64,000 nt of DNA, taken from assembly GCA_963831105.1 (NCBI GenBank), contig CAWHOS010000007.1:434001-498000 (forward strand), in the 5' to 3' direction. Position numbers and translations under genes: made by a program. The notes under the pieces were generated by a model. That model did no database searches. It was not told the DNA's origin and saw only the letters and a list, made by a program, of their open reading frames with translations. The number at the start of each line of letters is the position of its first letter. Position 1 is the first letter of the stretch. This document shows positions 61,801 to 64,000 of the stretch, one piece after another. The stretch comes from DATFQI01 sp963831105 (GTDB lineage: Bacteria; Actinomycetota; Thermoleophilia; Solirubrobacterales; Solirubrobacteraceae).

Positions 61801-62441
61801 GCTCGCGCGTCGAGGTCTCGTTCGTGCTGGTGCACGACACGCACGGCCACGGCGAGGACAGCGTGAACGCCTGCTCCGGCGTGCTGCACACGGACGCGGC
61901 GGACGCGAGCCACGGCGGCGCGCTCGCCGGCGGCATCAGCGTCTCCTACACGGACGACGGCGCCAACGGCCAGCCCGCGCTGACCACGGTCAAGCAGCAC
62001 ATCGTGCAGCTGCGCCGCCAGCAGGTCGAATTCGTCCAGGACCAGCAGGGCACGACGATCGCCAACACGAACGACGTCGGGGGCGGCCAGCACCGCAACG
62101 GGCTCGACCCGGGCGACTGGATCGCGCTCAACAACCGGTTCACGTTCGCCCATATGGACCAGGCGATCACGTTCCGGTTCGCCAACAACGGAGCGGCCGG
62201 CTCGACCCGCGGGCTGGTCGACGTCCGGCTGGACTCGCCGACGGGGCCGCTGGCGGCGACCTGCACGCTGCTGGCCACCGGGTCCAACAACACGTTCACC
62301 AACCAACGGTGCGACTTCACCGCCGCGGTGAGCGGCAGCCGACGGATCTACCTGGTCTTCCGCCAGGCCGAGGGCGGTCCCCCGACCGGCTTCGGAAACC
62401 TCAACTGGGTCGAGTTCAGCGGCCCGGGCATCCAGCAGTGA
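58806..62441 (+). CDS. Secreted ThuA / PQQ-type sugar dehydrogenase fusion with PKD and carbohydrate-binding-like modules
   Basis: 1211 residues. Signal peptide (about 1-30), ThuA glutamine-amidotransferase-like domain (about 33-240: YKVLVFTRAVGEQHASTAAG, GGGFVGVHSAIETESSW), then a GSDH/PQQ-type beta-propeller (about 255-860) with DIDFDRHGNLWLVTGDD, LRGKLLRIKVAADG and YAMGFRNPFRVQVD. About residues 458-550 are an extra module (GGTFTLTFDGQTTAPLAFDA, ATAAQVQAALEALGNVGAGD) inserted in the propeller. A PKD domain (about 874-960: FAWDFDGNGSVDSVDPSPSF), another Ig-like part and a C-terminal CBM6-like module follow. ATG 58806 with a strong purine-rich Shine-Dalgarno. Likely binds and modifies glycans outside the cell. 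Confidence 0.82.
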   Translation: MTALSRTLRRACLTILLLLLALPAAAQAADSSREYKVLVFTRAVGEQHASTAAGVKALKDLGKDNRFVVNATADPTEFRADRLKQFRAVVFLNTSGDVLNDAQQAAFEDYYRAGGGFVGVHSAIETESSWAFLTDVLGTRATRASAVTQATIKVADRVHVASKSLPEYWQRTDEWYDFAANVRGRSHVLATVDETTYTGGGNGFDHPIAWCKDYQGGRSFYTGGGHTTAAYGEPAFRRHLAGGIAWAAGMADPVYSDCGATVLANYEQKKISAPPNLNEPIGFDQLPDGRIIQTARAGQLRLHDPAANTSRVIATLPVYTNSEDGLYGPAVDNDFATNHWVYLFYAPLSMEAPYPPSTPGGAAPITPQADPSAWDAWKGYFQLSRFKFVDGENPTLDLSSEQKILKVDNNRGACCHVAGDIDFDRHGNLWLVTGDDTPAGGGNSGGFSPFNAMLTNETQTVRVTGASGGTFTLTFDGQTTAPLAFDATAAQVQAALEALGNVGAGDVAATGGPVNTSNVSVNLRGALSERDLPQISVDFSGLTGTAPSAQTATTTQGGLYNPPWFDARRSALNTNDLRGKLLRIKVAADGSYTVPSGNLFPESEDADDKTRPEIYAMGFRNPFRVQVDENDVAYLTDYSPDSSVPGPFRGPAGTGRMEIVRKPGNYGWPLCYRTDLPYYKWDFNTSTTLGEPYECGNASHGPENTSRWNTGRTVTPPVTNPDLWYSFQDATWGTPCFDSYNTATARPCPWLWPELGASGGVGPHGAAKYHYDAANPSTTKLPPYYDGAVLFGEFTRDYLKEIRLDSAGKVQKINNLFDCGAVGSVAQPFECDNPMDLQIGADGNFYLLTYGDGFFAANADAGMYRFAYVKGLRAPQAVLGATPTDGHAPLTVAFSSEGSRDPDPADSIRFAWDFDGNGSVDSVDPSPSFTYTANGVYTARLTVTDSSGKTDSKTTVITVGNTSPTIAIDTPLDGDFFEFGQDIPFSVTVTDPEDGPIDCSRVEVSFVLVHDTHGHGEDSVNACSGVLHTDAADASHGGALAGGISVSYTDDGANGQPALTTVKQHIVQLRRQQVEFVQDQQGTTIANTNDVGGGQHRNGLDPGDWIALNNRFTFAHMDQAITFRFANNGAAGSTRGLVDVRLDSPTGPLAATCTLLATGSNNTFTNQRCDFTAAVSGSRRIYLVFRQAEGGPPTGFGNLNWVEFSGPGIQQ

Positions 62442-62456
62442 CTAGGAGGAGAACCA

Positions 62457-63742
62457 TGGGCAACGATCACAGCATCAGTCGCCGGAAGTTCCTCGGCGCG
62501 GCGGCCGGCGCGGCCGGCGCGGCAGCGCTCGGCTCCTGGGCCCCGCGGGCCTTCGGCGGACCCGGCAACGGGGTCGGCGAGCGCCTGGTGCCGCCGGGCA
62601 AGCTCGCGGTGCAGCACTTCTCGATCCGCGACGCGATCACGCGCCGCAGCATCGCGAGCAGCACCGCGGCCGGCATCGCGCCGACGATGGGCCGCCTCGG
62701 CGGCCCGAACTTCCCGGACGACCCGACGGACCTCGGTCCGCTGGTGCCGCTCCCGGGCGGGTACATCGAGGTCTTCCAGTACCTGGCCTCCGTCGGCTAC
62801 CGCGGCTTCGAGTTCTTCCAGTTCACGCAGAACCAGGCCGAGCTCGGGCGCCAGCCGACCACCGCGGAGATCCGGTCCTATCTCGACAACGCGGGCCTCG
62901 TGTCCGTCGGCTCGCACACGGGCGGCCTCGCCGCGATGGTCAACCCGACCACGCGTCAGACGCAGATCGACATCGCCCACACGCTGGGGCACACGATGAT
63001 CGGCTTCGCCAGCGACGCGGTCGGCGGCGGCGCCGCCAACCTGCTCGCCAACTGGCAGACCGCGGCCCAGAACTTCGAGGCCGTGGGCACGGCACTGGCC
63101 GCCGAGGGCCTGCGCTACTACTGGCACCCGGAGCAGAACAACTTCATGTTCTTCAACGACCCGGCGCACCCCGAGCTGTCGCGGGTGCACCGCATCGACT
63201 GGTGGGTGGCCAACACGGACCCGTCGCTCGCCTGGTTGGAGCCGGACATCCTGCACTCCTACGCCGGCCGCGCCCGCTTCCCGGACCCGGTCGACGGCTC
63301 CCTCTGGGGCGCGCTGGACTTCTGGAAGGAGAACTCCAAGCGGATCCTGGCCTGGCACGTCAAGGACGGCAGCCGGATCGTGCCGCCGCCTGCCGCCGGC
63401 GCGAACCCGTTCACGCAGACCCTCCAGCGCGCCCCGGGGTTCACGGACGCGGTCCTGTCCGGCGAGGGCTCGATCGGCCAGGGCTACCCCGTGGATCCGG
63501 ACCCGGCCGTCGTCGGCTACAAGAAGCTCTTCGACGAGGTCGGCGAGAAGGGCTCGCGCTGGTACATCGTCGAGACCGACAGTGGCCTGGGCCAGGCTGC
63601 GGACCCCGGGCGCTCGCTGCGCCACGCCAAGTACAGCCTGCAGAACATGCTCGGCCTGCGCGGCGGCGTGAAGGCGCACGGCAGGAGCACGGTGCCCGAC
63701 GAGGCGATCTACGAGAGCGACACGGTCGAGGCCGCCGGCTGA
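62457..63742 (+). CDS. Tat-exported sugar phosphate isomerase/epimerase-like TIM barrel protein
   Basis: 428 residues. Twin-arginine signal SRRKFLGAAAGAAGAAALG at the N-terminus, then a xylose-isomerase-like TIM barrel: LAVQHFSIRD, FQYLASVGYRGFEFFQF, VSVGSHTGG, YYWHPEQNNFMFFND, LAWHVKDGSR and RWYIVETDSG, giving the usual His/Glu/Asp metal residues. The region at about 60-100 (ASSTAAGIAPTMGRLGG) is a loop insertion. Shine-Dalgarno aggagga before ATG 62457, 15 bases after the ThuA fusion, so both are in one operon and probably act on the same exported substrate. Confidence 0.82.
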
Positions 63743-63743
63743 C

Positions 63744-64000
63744 GTGCGCCTGCTCCGCCCCCTCGTCATCGCTTGCGTCGCGGCGTCCCTGGGCGTCGCG
63801 GCGCCGGCGTACGGGCACGGCGATCCGACCGGGCACTACCTCGAGACGGATTCGCTGTATCCGTCGATCGCCGCCCGCGGGTCGCAAGCCATCGAGCTGC
63901 AGCTGCTCGGCGTGCTGCAGGCCGTGCAACGCGACGGCTACCCCGTGAAGGTGGCGATCCTCGGCAACGAGAGCGACGTGGAGGAGAACCCCGGGTTCTA
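63744..64000 (+). CDS. Secreted protein, 3'-truncated by the window
   Basis: 85 residues visible. GTG 63744, one base after the previous stop, begins a signal peptide (VRLLRPLVIACVAASLGVAA, cleavage near PAYG). The mature start has SLYPSIAARGSQAIELQLL and YPVKVAILGNESDVEE. It is in the same operon as the isomerase-like gene. No family recognised from this part. Confidence 0.6.
   Translation, partial: MRLLRPLVIACVAASLGVAAPAYGHGDPTGHYLETDSLYPSIAARGSQAIELQLLGVLQAVQRDGYPVKVAILGNESDVEENPGF

Noticed and set aside
58713..62306. A minus-strand open frame of about 1197 codons opposite the ThuA fusion
   Set aside because: It is a GC-rich shadow: mostly Arg, Val, Ala, Gly and Asp, no domain, and opposite a gene with clear domains and a Shine-Dalgarno. 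The same holds for plus-strand frames at 30092-33163 and 48092-51430.
1..64000. tRNA, rRNA, IS element or prophage
   Set aside because: I found no tRNA-like sequence with the conserved T-arm, no rRNA, no transposase or integrase, and no structural phage genes; only one domain of the ThuA fusion recalls a phage module.

Overview
This is about 64 kb of very GC-rich DNA (roughly 72-73% G+C by eye) with dense, mostly short operons. Gene content points to an actinobacterium, most likely of the Thermoleophilia/Solirubrobacterales type: an F420-dependent LLM oxidoreductase, an ECF sigma factor fused to a zinc-finger/membrane tail, an AbiEi-DUF559 gene, many GTG/TTG starts, and many start codons sitting 6-10 bases after a TANNNT box (leaderless transcripts). 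The placement is inferred from content; no rRNA or tRNA gene is present.

Layout. 0-3.1 kb: truncated acyl-CoA dehydrogenase, HerA-like ATPase (DUF853) and an AbiEi-DUF559 gene, all interrupted by frameshifts. 3.1-9.8 kb: CehA/McbA-type PHP protein, SDR, GNAT, cupin, DHA2 efflux pump with an operator-like promoter, small secreted protein, a degenerate SDR and PlsC. 9.8-14 kb: glycerol kinase divergent from an ACT-domain gene, then peptide deformylase, biotinyl carrier protein, an enoyl-CoA hydratase-family enzyme resembling methylmalonyl-CoA decarboxylase, and a murein endopeptidase. 14-20.4 kb: RCK potassium channel, an AOS-family PLP protein without its lysine, uronate dehydrogenase-like and spermidine synthase-like genes, rubredoxin, Nudix, epimerase. 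20.4-24.5 kb: divergent secreted GH10 xylanase and DUF3131/glycoamylase-like RTX protein. 24.5-35.4 kb: Ca2+/H+ antiporter, uridine-kinase-like protein, GrpB protein, second DHA2 pump, frameshifted LhgO oxidase overlapping an AceE-like E1, PIG-L deacetylase, LLM oxidoreductase, succinate-semialdehyde-type dehydrogenase. 35.4-47.2 kb: ArfB, ECF sigma factor, Leu/Glu-type dehydrogenase, two metallo-beta-lactamase-fold proteins (one without metal ligands), PQQ-type sugar dehydrogenase, rhomboid, alpha/beta hydrolase, VanX-like peptidase, DUF3037/HipA-like pair, acetoacetyl-CoA synthetase, EamA transporter. 47.2-52.5 kb: repeat-bearing intergenic region, RecQ-phosphoribosyltransferase fusion, CBS-DRTGG pyrophosphatase, GIY-YIG protein, two small membrane proteins. 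52.5-64 kb: a sugar catabolic cluster with an ABC transporter and Gfo/Idh/MocA oxidoreductase divergent from a ROK repressor, then a 1211-residue ThuA/PQQ-dehydrogenase fusion, a Tat-exported sugar isomerase-like protein and the start of another secreted protein.

Window-wide patterns. (1) At least eleven genes carry frame breaks, and every break I could resolve moves the frame by net +1, which suggests base-insertion errors in the assembly more than gene decay. Genes with several breaks are typed as pseudogene and genes with one break as CDS. (2) TANNNT boxes just upstream of start codons decide several starts. (3) Three copies of a 43-bp imperfect palindrome with a CTATAG core occur at 2.2 kb and 47.4 kb; the first begins exactly at the start codon of the DUF559 gene. 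This repeat/nuclease pairing is my best candidate for an undescribed element.
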